From Gloeophyllum trabeum ATCC 11539 (Eukaryota > Basidiomycota > Agaricomycetes > Gloeophyllales > Gloeophyllaceae), in contig NW_006920411.1 of assembly GCF_000344685.1 (NCBI RefSeq), positions 2,405,422 to 2,469,421 of the forward strand: DNA of 64,000 nucleotides, given 5' to 3'. Both the position numbers and the translations under genes were made by a program. This document shows, one piece after another, positions 1 to 10,768 of the stretch; the first letter of the stretch is position 1; every line of letters starts with the position of its first letter. The notes under the pieces were generated by a model. That model made no database searches and was not told the origin of the DNA. It saw only the letters and a program-made list of their open reading frames with translations.

Positions 1-577
1 AGGGAACATACATCTGGTGCGGAAACTGGTGAATTTCGCCAAGTTTTCCTTAGGTCCGGCCGTGGATAGTGTCTTAAGTACGGCCTTGACCTGCTCCGTG
101 GCATTTGGAGAAGGAAACGAGACTGTCAAGGGGCAATATCTCCGTCAGCATAAAGAATGGTCGGGGAGAGGTCAATGTACTCTGTCTCATCAACCTTAAG
201 CTTGCAAGGTTGTCCAAGTCCTGCGATTCCGTACTAGTAAAACAAGAGGACAAATGAATGAGGAGTATGCTCAGAAGAAGCAGGTCGTATCACATGTCGA
301 AGAATCGGATGCCTTGTGCTTTCGCATTGATCTTGTAAACAGGTGAGCCTCGCGACCTCCGCACAGATCAAAGCGGATAAACCTTCTCTAGTTCGGTCAT
401 CCAGCGAGGGTTCTGTCCATCCGTTTGCACGAGTCTAAGTTCATTAAGATCCAACTCAATACCAGGGTACTTGTGGTCGCTTCCGGTCAGGGGAAACTGC
501 AGGCGTTCCTGCGCTTTCGCCAGCGGTCCTGCGAGGACGGCAGATGTGCTGGCAATCAAAGCAAGCCAATACTTCAT
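1..577 (-). CDS. Secreted leucine aminopeptidase, M28 family (5' part only)
   Basis: A Zn-dependent exopeptidase that would trim N-terminal residues outside the cell. Only the amino end lies in the window; the gene continues past position 1. Exon 1 (577-383) starts with a signal-peptide-like MKYWLALIASTSAVLAGP and reaches the family's YPGIELDLNELRLVQ and WMTELEK stretch. After an intron at 382-332, exon 2 (331-294) gives INAKAQGIRFFD. A further piece reads PSPNATEQVKAVLKTLST, then FTSFRTR, with a donor at about position 8. These segments occur in the same order in fungal leucine aminopeptidase 1 proteins. The phase between exon 2 and the last piece does not close with the donors I can see, so a short exon near 190-240 is uncertain. 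The catalytic metal ligands lie outside the window. Confidence 0.8.
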
Positions 578-749
578 GGAGCTGTAGTTCGATGAATACT
601 TATGAAAGCGACCTTGTAGCTGTAAGCACTGAAGCGGAGGTGATCGGTTTCGGGAGACGCGTCGCTCACGTGCGTTCTTGGGCTGGTTGGCTTTGTTTGC
701 TCCGTGTCCCGCTACACAAGTTTCGCTCTCCCATTCATGCCAGTCTAGC

Positions 750-1248
750 ATGTCCAAGGCAGCTCTGAAGGCGCGGGCGCAGGTTGTGGTGAGTTTAATC
801 TTGCATTTGCGATCAATCATTAAACTGATAATCCTGGAAGCGTATCCTTGTGGCAGCGGGGAAAGCTGCACCGACGCCACCTGTTGGTCCTGCTCTTGGT
901 GCCCGTGGAGTAAAATCCATGGATTTTTGCAAGGAGTTCAACGCGCGAACGGCGCACATCGAGCCTGGCGTGCCCACTCCCACCCTGATTACGATACAGC
1001 CCGATCGCACATTCTCCTTCATAACGAAAACGCCCCCGACCGCCTATTTCCTCAAGAAAGCGGCTGGGATTGAAAGGGGTACAGGCCGACCCGGTCATGA
1101 CATAGTGGGTACCGTCAGTCTAAAGCACGTGTACGAGATCGCGAAAATCAAAGCCACGGACGAGCACCTGAAACATCTGCGGCTGGAGGCTATCGCGAGT
1201 ACGATCGTTGGAACAGCGAGGACTCTCGGGATCCAGGTTGTTCCATGA
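750..1248 (+). CDS. MRPL19: Mitochondrial ribosomal protein uL11m
   Basis: A large-subunit mitoribosomal protein of the L11 family, which forms the stalk base and binds the GTPase-associated region of the large rRNA. Two exons (750-788, 841-1248) encode 148 aa. The intron at 789-840 is GT-AG with a TGAT-type branch site. The protein reads [24 protein letters not shown], then [23 protein letters not shown], the L11 N-terminal signature, and later [15 protein letters not shown] in the C-terminal RNA-binding domain. The length matches bacterial L11 plus a short extension. It lies head to head with the aminopeptidase gene; 172 bp separate the starts. No cleavable mitochondrial presequence is obvious. 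Confidence 0.93.
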
Positions 1249-2479
1249 TCCGTCCTGAACCCTGTGCGGGTGCCCGCTTCAGTGCGTGATGTCCCTCTCT
1301 CTACTCATGTAGGTACTAAACTGTTGATGTCCAGCGTTGTACAGAAACGGCGTGCCTGATTATGGGTGGTTGTCCCTGTCTGCCGACACTTGAGGACAGA
1401 ATGCCATATAGGTCAGTAGAGCCTTGGCTCGCCAGTGACTTCGATCCCTGAGACTACTGGTAGTGCATATGTACCTCTGTCATCAGTGCAATGCCAAGGT
1501 CTTCGGATTATAATCTCAGAGATGAACGGATTGTAACATCGTATTTGCTGCTGATTGCACCCGGTTTCCCTTTCGGATGGGACGCCCTGTGATTCGGGCA
1601 GCGACTGCACGTCCGAAGGTGGCCTCACAAGGTTGGGTTCGTGCAGATGAAATTAAATTCTGTTGTTATACGATCGATAGAGGCAGTCTCCGTACTTTGT
1701 GTGCAGTCGTTGCCATCTTCGTTTAGTGGCGTCCCATGGCTTCGCGCCGTCATTGCCTTCTTCGATTCAACGCTACGCCGCCGGGGAGCTCCTTCCCGAG
1801 AGTGTATTTCCTGTATGTTCAACTATTCCCTGAACCTCAGCTTATCTCTCACCCCTTGTACTGTGAATGGTATGTACGACACGCTGTGGACACGCTCTGC
1901 TCACCTGGGCCGCACACCCGGGTGCACGTTTCCACACTTCTAAGGCGTCCAATGTATCGCGTCCGAACTGCCTAATCAAGTGTACATCAAGTACTTCGTC
2001 TACCACATGCATGCCGGCGAAAAACAGGTCTACCCCAGATACCTTTTGTTTTTTTCTAGAGACTATCGTATGGTGGTCACAGAACTGTTATTCCTATAGG
2101 CAGCACATGCACTAGCGACAATAGGTGAATCTCAAGTGATCTCTTTCCGAAGGATTATGTTGCATTGACCTTCAGGCTGCTGATGCAGAGAGACCATCCA
2201 CCTAGTCTTCTCCGCGTCAATCCGCAGATTGGAGGAGAGACAGCGCTTGCGGATCTCCTCGTGTCTGCCTTCGATCATGCCTCGACCCCAAAGCAACAGC
2301 GAGCGTTTGCTCCACTGTACAAGGCTTCACAAAAGTCAACTCAACATCACGGATCCTTCTTCATTCCCTCGACACGTTTACACCGTTGTATTTACTCGGG
2401 ATGTCACCATGGCCACGTTTTCGATCGAACGCTTCCACTCGACATACGGATACAACAATCCTGCTCCGGGTAAAATCCC
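1249..2479. other. Intergenic region, no supported gene
   Basis: About 1.2 kb between uL11m and the next gene. Open frames up to 102 codons occur on both strands, but none has a recognisable domain, a plausible intron pattern or the GC-rich third positions of neighbouring exons. The last few hundred bases are probably the promoter of the DUF6593-like gene. Confidence 0.6.
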
Positions 2480-2486
2480 TATAAAA
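2480..2486 (+). promoter_or_regulatory. TATA box of the DUF6593-like gene
   Basis: TATAAAA lies 89-95 bases upstream of the ATG at 2575, in the context CCCTATAAAAGGCC. This is a canonical position for a fungal core promoter with a short leader. It is inferred from sequence only. Confidence 0.6.
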
Positions 2487-2574
2487 GGCCATCGAGTTCT
2501 GCCAGTTTTCTTCACTCCTCTGCCACCCTGACAGATCCTAACAACCTTACCAACTACCTGAAGATCAACTCGAC

Positions 2575-3388
2575 ATGTCTGGCTCCAGCGACATTCTCCT
2601 TTGGACCTCCCAAGACCCCCGCGAGAGCCAACTCTTCAACGCCTATGGGGTGACATACCGCTTTCATGTACGGTTTCCAGAACATATCCTCCAACACATG
2701 CTGATTCCATTGCCTACAGACCGATATCGCAGCAAGTGGCTTGAATGTCACCACTCTCTGGCGGACGATTCGGCCAGGGAGAGAGGATCGGGTGGCCAAG
2801 CTTGAGTGGGCGCCGAATGGCGGCCTAGGTCGGGTCATTATCGGCAAGGTTTGTCCATACTCGCGGGCAATTTTGGCTTTTATCTGACTCGCAATCAGAC
2901 AACGTTCCCGATGGCAGATCTTGTTCGACCCGATCCCCAAGTACAGGTAAGTTCAAGCCTCGATCAACTTGAGGCATAGGAGTGTTCATGCTGCATTCAG
3001 GGTGCGAGGGTATTCAACGGGCCTGACGGTCTCCAGTACCGATGGCGCCCCAACCGCTCTTCTCGAGACATAATCGTGAGTACTCCACCGCCGCCGCCGC
3101 AGTTCGACCATGACTGACTCTACCTGTGCCACCAGCTTCAAGACCCGAACGGCATCACGATTGCGCTCTTCCGGCCTGTGACTCCTCAGCGCTATCAGCT
3201 CGGGGACGTGTACACGGAGCTGCACTTCCTTCGCACTGCAGGCGCTGGCACGGTGGTACGTTCCTGATCATAGGCACTGAGATTTCTGCATGCTGAATCT
3301 GCACTATCGATAGACGCACCCGCCCTTCATGGACTATGTCACGGTGACAGCCACGCTATACCGGTTTGTCATGGCCTTCGGCCTATAA
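2575..3388 (+). CDS. DUF6593-like small beta-rich protein, copy 1
   Basis: Function unknown. Six exons (2575-2667, 2720-2848, 2899-2946, 3001-3075, 3136-3255, 3314-3388) all join in phase 0 and give 179 aa. Seen in the protein: an N-terminal strand region (DILLWTSQDPRESQLFN), a central LWRTIRPGREDRVAKLEW, then QYRWRPNRSSRDIILQDPNG and a hydrophobic C-terminus. The order of a TxxWR element, an AxLEW element, a YxWR element and a final hydrophobic strand resembles the small DUF6593 proteins common in mushroom-forming fungi. That assignment rests on pattern recall, not a search. There is no signal peptide. A TATA box precedes it. A second gene of similar design lies at 14758-15506. Confidence 0.8.
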
Positions 3389-3707
3389 TATTTCGAGTGT
3401 ATCTCGATCCAGGCTCAATATTTCAATATCTTAACTGGCTTAAGATTTATCATCTTAATCGCGCATCTGCATCTTTAACATACCCCACCCATGCATCATT
3501 CATAATGGCAATACTCCACATATGTAACCCTTCCACGGTCCCCTCACTATGCCTTATATCTACTCATGATGGTCCTGTGGTATTTCAATGGTTAATTCAC
3601 TTCCCCATTCAGGGCACGACAATGGCGAACGGTATTCGGTGAAGGCCGTATGATACACGTTCCCGGACCAAACGATACAATCGATGATAATCTGATGTCT
3701 GGATTTC
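3389..3707. other. Convergent 3' intergenic region
   Basis: About 320 bp between the ends of two convergent genes. It is AT-richer than its flanks (for example around 3400-3480) and holds no supported gene. Probable 3' UTR and polyadenylation sequence for both neighbours. Confidence 0.5.
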
Positions 3708-4862
3708 CTACAGCTTGGCGCGCTCTCCCTCCACCACATCGAGGATTGTGTCGATAGTACGGATTACCCACTCTGTCCCCTCGTCACTCGACAGCCACTT
3801 ATCTTCCTCGTTCTGATCTGCGACGTAACGTGCCTTCAGGAGGCCGAACACATGACTGGTGAGCTGCGGGACTACTCTCCCTTCCGCACGAAGGGTGGCA
3901 ATGCCCACAACGGAGCCCAAAGCACGGCTGAGGTTTCCTTCGATGGCCTCGCCTCCCGGCAAGGGCGACAGAATGGCTCCATAAGCCTGGATAATAAATG
4001 CTACATATGGTTCAGTTTAATAGTCGATGACTCCAGGAAGCTCAGATTCCAGATGAAGACGACATGGAGCCAGATCGCTGGAAGATGCAGATTAAACACA
4101 GGATGGACTTACTGATGAAATCAGGGTGCAACGATCCTAACTTGTTGTAGAGTTTGACGTCGTGTGGGGCGTAGATCGATTGCCACAGCGCTTTCCCGCG
4201 AGCGACGACCTCTTCAATATTTTCCGGGTTGGCTTCTCTAGAATGGAATCGTGAAAAGGCATCAAAATCGGACAAACAACGCGGTCGCTATTCCTGAAAG
4301 CCTAAACGGAAAATCGATACCTTATAGAGTGCTTCCGAAGGCCATCTTTGACGTCTTTCTCCATGGCTTCCTGCATGGCAGTCAAGGAAAGAATAACCTA
4401 GGGACGTGTATACATTGGATGATCGGAGTTGACTTGGTCATGGCCCATGACTTACTCTAGGTACTCCAACGAAGATCGTGCTCTTCAGCGCAGATTCGCG
4501 CATAATAGCGGCCTTCCTGACTGCATCCGACAGGCTAGTCCTTGTCGACTCGTTCGCAGGATCGGTTCTCGTAGCAAACCGATAGAGATGGCTGACGGTC
4601 GGAGGAGAGTTGGCGGTCAACAGAGTACACATCTACATGCCCAAGTACGAGCATCGGAACTTAGAAATTGCTTGGATCACAAGTGACTGGATAAGTCGCG
4701 CACCGTCAGGACCAGCCACCCAGTCTCGGCGCGTCTCTGTTTGGCATCATTGAAAGTCTTGGAAAGGACTCCCTGCAGCCTTGACAAGGACGGCGGTGGA
4801 TACGGGTGGGGGTTGCGCAGGGTCAGCAATTGCTTGACCGCAGGAGGCAAGTGGGCGACCAT
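3708..4862 (-). CDS. AhpD-like (carboxymuconolactone decarboxylase fold) protein
   Basis: Member of a conserved fungal family with the AhpD-like all-helical fold; its biochemical role is unclear. Five exons (4862-4704, 4632-4456, 4397-4321, 4237-4113, 4000-3708) join in consistent phases to give 276 aa. The start MVAHLPPAVKQLLTLRNPHP is typical of the family. It is followed by a helical segment ending RKAAIMRESALKS, then NPENIEEVVARGKALWQSIY, YNKLGSLHPDF, FIIQAYGAILSPLPGGEAIE and a C-terminal helical block. I see no CxxC redox pair of the kind used by true AhpD alkylhydroperoxidase partners, so peroxidase activity should not be assumed. Some fungal members are described as mitochondrial, but no strong presequence is visible. 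Confidence 0.8.
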
Positions 4863-6020
4863 CTTGATTCAATCGACGCGTGCAGATGAACGCCCGGGTG
4901 AAGATAGAAAGTGGGAATTCCTCAGCGGTGGATTACACCTGTTCTCCTCGTGAGAAACGCCACAATCAAAAGAGAAACGGAAGCAACCTGCATTCCGAGT
5001 GTATAAACAGTCGTCCTCTAAGAAGCAGCAGAACAGCGAACGGAGACCCGTTCTTCCCCGCTGAGGAGATAGTTCGGAGATCGCACGTGGCCTCGCGTGC
5101 AAACACAGAGAAGCGCTCCTTTGTCCCGGCTTTGCGAAGACCGTTCTGCCCAAGATTGACTTCCATTCTGCATCTCAGGAGGGACTTCATTTTACGCCCG
5201 ATTGACCCTAACTTGAAGCTGACGATCACTACTTGCCCATCATTCTGCACAGCACGCAGAGCCGAATGAATTACTTCCGTCACTCCCGTAGAACAGTGAC
5301 CATTTCTGGTTGCAGAAGGGAAGCGCAGATCGGCCCGACGAGAGCCCCTAGATGACCCCAGATACTATCTCCGTATACCGCGTTACTGGTACGCCCTCCA
5401 ACAACGACTGCACAACGTGAACAAGGCTCTCGTGTGAGGACCGGAACTTAAGTATATCAACCAGAATCTATCAAGGGTTACGGATCTTATGTTTGACTGG
5501 GCCAGTAAGGTTTAGGATATTCACACCTTACGCCATGCTGTAAACTCGGACCATCCACGGCCCAGCGCTCACTGATAGACAATGCGACCGGCATAGAGGG
5601 CCCAATCCGATATCGCTGAGGTATAAGTCTGCTGCTTGAGCGGTGATTTTATACCATCATTGACAGAGCTCCTTCCGAGCCTTGAAGGTGCAAGGGGCCT
5701 CCCGGGGTTTCGACGCCTCGCCACGAGCATGGCAGATATCCAGGTAGGCTTCCATGGCAGGAGTTTGCACTAAACCGCGGGAGATAGGCACCTCGCAAAG
5801 ACCTATAAATTTAGGTCAAGCACGTAACCCAACGCACACGACTATCGCGTGGCTTGAGGAACGGATCTACCGTTCTGTGACGCTGCGGAGGCAGGATGGC
5901 CATGAATATATTCCATCCGAGCAAGTAGCATGAAGGATGGGAGGCAAGCAGCCATGCTCACCATCCAGGGTCCGACAAGCAGGCAAGGCGTCAACCGTGT
6001 TCTGCCTATCGCGTCAGGCG
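4863..6020. other. Upstream region of the AhpD-like gene, no supported gene
   Basis: About 1.15 kb. A minus-strand open frame of 105 codons (4966-5283) and a plus-strand one of 129 codons (4880-5269) overlap each other and match nothing I know. The part next to 4862 should hold the promoter of the AhpD-like gene. Confidence 0.5.
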
Positions 6021-6330
6021 TTATTGCGAGGACCCGCGGGTGACATGACCAAGCAGCACCGGGCCCAGCGAGGAGACCATTTTATTAACATCGTCCCTGC
6101 AATAGTCCAAGTATATCGTTGACCGTCCACCAACAAGCATACTTCCTGCAGAAAAAAGGTGCATGCGACTTACCAGTTGCGTCTCCAGCACATGACAGAC
6201 CTCCTCATGAGACATGAAGACCTGCCCCTGCGGCGTAGATATAATCGTGAACAGGCAAGGAATACTCGCTTGTGGCGAAAAGTTGATTGTACCTGCAAAG
6301 TATAGTGGCCATTCTAAAAATCGAGGAGGT
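6021..6330 (-). pseudogene. Unassigned coding-like fragment
   Basis: A minus-strand frame stays open for about 100 codons and ends at 6021. It reads FLEWPLYFAGTINFSPQAS, then CLFTIISTPQGQVFMSHEEV and CHVLETQL, and further on GGRSTIYLDYCRDDVNK. The composition looks like real protein, with alternating hydrophobic and polar residues. There is no convincing start codon, no upstream exon I can join, and the only internal GT-AG pair would give an intron of 28 nt, too short to be likely. It may be the last exon of an unrecognised gene or a decayed copy. I do not recognise the family. Confidence 0.3.
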
Positions 6331-7227
6331 TCTCAGTGATATAAAGGCACTGCAGGCACGAGTTCGCAGCACATCCAGCAAGGGACAAGAAACTCCATCA
6401 CCCCCTTCGCACGCTAGCGTCTCAGGAGGATACAGGAACCGCGTCGTCGCTGAGGCCAACGTAAACAAGCCCTTTGATGCCGGACAACCTACGCATTGTC
6501 CTGGCTTGCTAACAGGCGTTGAATGTTCACCAGTCTGCGCGATGAGTGTTTCAAGCATACAGGCATCTCAATGGAACATATCTGGCCACCTTTCCCCACA
6601 GATCGTTTCGACTTGCATTTATGCAGTGGGCACATATGGGCTGCACCAAGCATCTGGGTATTTTCAGCAACACGGTACGCAGACTTCGCTGTGAAAATAT
6701 CTGCATGAGCCATCACCCATCATCCATCGCAACAAACTTATCACCTCGTCATGATGGACCTGTAGTGAATCTAGTGATGAACTTCCAGAGAATCCTGAAA
6801 GTAAGTCAGAAGACCTAACCCGACGCACTCCGCCACACAGTGCCATCAAAGGCTGCTTCTATCAATCACCCGACACTGGGCCGACAGCATGCATATGGCT
6901 CCCGAGATACCATTGTTACAGGACACAATGCTGTCTGTTCTGCTCTGCTCTACCTTTGTACAACCAGCACTGAATGCAACCAACTTCTTAATCAACATTG
7001 GATTACGCACAAGAGCTACATCGCCCATGGCATATATCAAGAACAGTTATAACGTGGATAGTGATCGAGATAAGGAAGACAAGCACGACCAGCGCCCGAC
7101 CTGCAGGCAGAAACCGCCCGCAGGACGGGGTGCTAAAAAGACAAGAAAGTACGGGTATATGGCATGGCGGAATCCTCCAGTACAACGGCAGCGGACGTGA
7201 GACGGCAACTAAGTCTAACGTGACATT
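6331..7227. other. Region without a supported gene
   Basis: About 0.9 kb with several overlapping short open frames on both strands (up to 135 codons), none recognisable. It may contain upstream exons of the fragment ending at 6021, but I could not join any. Confidence 0.4.
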
Positions 7228-8576
7228 CTAAGCGTTAATGAACTGGTAGCCCAGTTGCGTGGGTCCACCGCTGGACGCCATGAGCTGGTTGCCGACGTTG
7301 ACACCCTGCATGTCATGCATGGCACCTAGAGAGATGAAAGTCAGACAGCTGGCGACGGTGTTTGAGCAGACGTCTACTCACCGAACCACATGTAGGCCTG
7401 AACGTAATCGGCACCGTCCATGAAGTTCGTCGTCTGGGCCATGAAGGAGGCGATCTCACTGTCGGAGCACTGAGCACCGCCATTGAAGTTCTAGAACGAA
7501 TCACGCATGAGCAAACGTTGCACGGCAACAGCGATGACACTCAGCTCACCTGGCAAGCGTACTCGGTGACCCAGATGGGGAGGTTGAAGGTGTTGTGGAA
7601 GTCCTCAACGTACGCGATGAACGCGTCGGCGCTCACATCATACCAGTGCATGGCAAGAGCGTCAAACTGTAGACAGGTGTCAGACATGCGAGTAGCTAGA
7701 TGGCTGTCTACGTACGTGACAGGTGTCGCAGGCCTTGAAGAAGTCCTGCATCCAGGTCTTGCCGGCAGGGGCAGAAGTGACAGCCGGGGAAATCAGCTTG
7801 TAACCCTGGGACTTCAGGGGGTCAATGTACTGCTTCCAGAGGTCAGCGGCGTGCTGGGGGGTCATGTTGGACTGGCCAGCCTGGTCGGGCCTGGCGGGTT
7901 ACAAGTTAACTCCTACTCCAGATCTACGAACAGTGTCACGCACTCGTTGAAGCCCAAGACGTAGTTGGCATAGCCCTGCACGACCTTCTCCTGGAACTCC
8001 TGGACTTGGTTGTCACCCCAGAGCATGGGGACGACCTCGAAGCCGAGTTCGCGCGCATTGTCGGGGATGTCGGGGCTCCAAGTGTACAACCTGCAGAACA
8101 AGCTTGAGATTTTCGCTCTTCCACGTTAGAAGAGTCACTTACCACTTGACCTTGTCCGTCTTGTAGTTCTTCAGGGAGTCGTCAGCGCCGTTGGGCCAGG
8201 CCAGACCGACCTTGCCCGAGCCGGTGTTGCCGCTGCTGGTGTAAGTGGCCGAAGGGGCGGGGGCTGCGGAAGTGCTGGCAGGCTGATTGTTTGCGGGAGC
8301 GTCGGACGTGGGAGCAGGCGCCTGGCTGCTGGAGGGGGCGGGATCGGAGCTGGAAGACGGAGCAGGAGCGGCGCTGCTGGAGGGCCGGGCCTTGCAACGC
8401 TTGCTAGCAGCGTTGTCGCGCTTCCTCCTGGCGAGCCCATCGTGGCCGTGGGCAGCGCTGCGGGCAATGTGGTGGCGGTCGGTGGCGAGCGCGTTAGCGG
8501 GAGTCGCGCCGAACGAGCATGCAAGGATAGCGAGGGACGAGATGGCAAGAAGGTTCAGCAGTTTGATGGCGGCCAT
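7228..8576 (-). CDS. Secreted GH128-type glycoside hydrolase (Asl1-like catalytic core)
   Basis: Probably a cell-wall beta-1,3-glucan hydrolase. Six exons (8576-8143, 8090-7944, 7890-7716, 7666-7550, 7490-7382, 7325-7228) join in consistent phases to give 359 aa. An N-terminal signal peptide (hydrophobic LLNLLAISSLAILACSFG) is followed by a basic segment and a long Ser/Ala/Pro-rich linker (about residues 55-120), then the catalytic (beta/alpha)8 core from about residue 125. GFNEP carries the expected acid/base Glu194 and WVTEYAC the nucleophile Glu287, both near strand ends as in clan GH-A. The C-terminus reads GPTQLGYQFINA. Known family members act on beta-1,3-glucans. The linker suggests a secreted or wall-associated form. 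There is no carbohydrate-binding module in the window. Confidence 0.9.
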
Positions 8577-9158
8577 GGCTGCAAAAATAGGGATGGGCCG
8601 TGTGCGTCGAAAGGGAACCGATTGACAAGGAGCGGGAGAGCAAATGAGTGTGGGGGCCCTGAGGAGGAGGAGGAGAGGCGCAGGGATGCTGGTCGTGGTT
8701 GAAGAGGAAAAACTGATAAATAGGGTCAGAAGACGCCTTATATAAGCTGTCGTCGCCAAGACGTCTGGGGCCGGCTTCCCTGCACGGACCCTGCCAACTG
8801 CCAGCGCGCGTGCTCGTCCAAGGCCTCTGTTGCCCGCGCTGGGGACGGTGTGGACGCTATGCAGCGAAGGGTGTGCAGCTGCCCTGTTGGAAGCGCAAAG
8901 GAAAGCGCAGCGCAATTGCACTCGATGTATACCAACTTTGTTACTCAACATAGCTACATACTGTATGTTTTACACTTGCATTCCATGACGACTGCACGGT
9001 CTGGGTCAATCACTGCGGAGTTTGGACTCTGAATCCAAAAAGGAACCAGCCACGCCTCACACTTTTTCTCCCAACCATCAAGTCAAGCTACAGGAAACGG
9101 TTCATCGAGTCCGCGCTCTCGTTCGTCAACGCATCACCCTCCAGTCCCACCGCTCAAA
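8577..9158. promoter_or_regulatory. Divergent promoter region between GH128 and the RRM gene
   Basis: About 580 bp between two divergent starts. On the minus strand a TATATAA (bases 8738-8744) lies about 160 bp upstream of the GH128 ATG. Pyrimidine-rich runs around 9060-9140 precede the RRM gene start, a common feature of highly expressed fungal housekeeping genes. The frame that extends GH128 upstream through this stretch has no signal peptide at its start and is not used. Confidence 0.5.
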
Positions 9159-10387
9159 ATGTCTGACGCCCCCGCCGCCCCTGTCACCGAAAACGGCGTG
9201 CCTCCGGCTACCCAGGACAAAGTCCAGGAAGAGGTTCCTGGCTTCAAGGTACGCGTTCTTCTCCTATTCTCGCGTGCCGCCCTCACCGCGACCCCCAGGT
9301 CTTTGCGGGTAATCTGTCCTATTCCACCACGGATGAAGGGCTGAGGACATTCTTCGCGCCGGTTGAGAGCGAGATGTACGTCCCCGTTTCCCGCCAATGT
9401 GCTGGCACTAGCATAGCCTCGCCACCTGGCCCGTTCACGTAATTAACAAACACTCCCTCTGCAGCATCACGGCCCATGTCATCCTTCGGGGGACGCGTTC
9501 GAAGGGGTACGGGTTCGTCTCGCTCAGCACCGCCGAAGCCGCGCAGAAGGCTGTCGAGCTTCTCAACCAGAAAGAGCTTGATGGCCGCGCTGTGATCGTC
9601 GAGGTGGCCAAACCGGCCGGTGAGAAAGATCAGGAAAAGAAAGAGAAGAAGAGGCGTGTGGGCAGGCGCGGATCCAAGGCTCCCCGTGGCGAGGTCACGG
9701 ACGCCGAGGCCAACGGCGAGACCACCGAAAAAGCTGAAGGCTCTCCCGGCGAGACTACTGACGCGGCCAAGCCTAAGAAAAAGAAGAAGGTCAACGTGAG
9801 TATATGCTAATGCGTTGTAACTCCAGAGGCTCACTCTTTCGCATATATAGCGCAAGAAGCGCGCTGCCAAGAAGGCCGCTGCTGCTGCCGATGGCGAGGC
9901 TACCTCTGGCGCGGAGGGCGCTGCTCCCGCGGAGGGTGAGGCCGTCAAGAAGCAGCCGAAGCCCAAAAAGGTTAGGACCCCTCGCCCCCGTCGTGCCCCT
10001 GGCGAGGAGCCCACCGGCGAGCCCTCGAAGAACATGCTCTTCGTCGCCAACCTCGGATTCAACGTCGGCGACGATGAACTCGCCAACCTGTTCAAGGAGG
10101 CGGGCATCAACGTCCTCTCCGCTCGCATCATCCGCAAGCGGCGAAAGAGCCAGGGCTACGGCTTCGTCGACGTTGGCAACGAGGACGAGCAGAAGAAGGC
10201 GATCGAGGCTCTCAATGGCAAGGAGGTGGGCGGCAGGGCGATCGCCGTCAAGGTCGCGGTCAACTCCCCCCCTCCGCAAGAAACGGAAGGCGAACAGTCA
10301 GAGAACGCTCCCACGGCCGATGCACCTGCTGTTGAGGCTGCTACCGCCGGGGATGCTACTCCCGAGGCGACCGTCATTGCCTCTTAA
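9159..10387 (+). CDS. RNA-binding protein with two RRM domains
   Basis: Four exons (9159-9248, 9299-9375, 9465-9795, 9851-10387) give 344 aa. RRM1 starts at residue 31 with RNP2 VFAGNLSY and has RNP1 KGYGFVSL at 69-76. RRM2 follows at about 228-303 with RNP2 LFVANLGF and RNP1 QGYGFVDV. The domains are joined by a charged spacer rich in Lys/Arg and Ala/Glu (KKEKKRRVGRRGSK, PKPKKVRTPRPRR), which suggests nuclear or nucleolar RNA binding. The C-terminal tail is acidic and Ala/Pro-rich. RRM1 is split between exons 2 and 3. The coding strand is very GC-rich at third positions, consistent with high expression. No closer orthology is claimed. Confidence 0.9.
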
Positions 10388-10768
10388 ATGATCAAGAAAT
10401 CCAGTTCATAGCACCCAAATGACCCCGCTCTGCTCATATCTCTGACTTAATGGTCCCCTATTGCTGCGCTTCCTGTTTATTCTTCCTAGCGTCTTGTGGA
10501 CTTTACTGTCTCACACCGTTACGCTACTTTACGTCCCTTCCGTGACCGCTCTCGCCAATTAGTGAGCGGACTGGTGCCGTTTTCTTAGTTGGCAACTTGT
10601 TGTGTATCGCTTGCTCCCTAATGAAGCGATTTCGTTTTTTTCTTTTTCCGTTCACGTACGTTACGAGAATTCATGAATGACCAGGTTTAATGGATAGTGT
10701 GGCTGTGGCAGCCAGTGTCATTTGAGCTGCGATCTAAATTTAGCACCAATCGACGCGTTCAATCCGAC
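10388..10768. other. Intergenic region between RRM and G-patch genes
   Basis: About 380 bp between two genes on the same strand. It has T-rich runs (10626-10650) and no supported gene. It should hold the RRM gene terminator and the G-patch gene promoter. An ACGCGT hexamer lies at 10753-10758, just before the next ATG. Confidence 0.5.

Noticed and set aside
8577..8951. N-terminal extension of the GH128 frame to about 8951
   Set aside because: It would bury the signal peptide. The ATG at 8576 puts the signal peptide at the start and leaves a TATA-like box upstream.
9319..10137. Minus-strand open frame of 272 codons
   Set aside because: It lies antisense to the two-RRM gene, whose exons, RNP motifs and introns are unambiguous. 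The frame is open because of high GC third positions.
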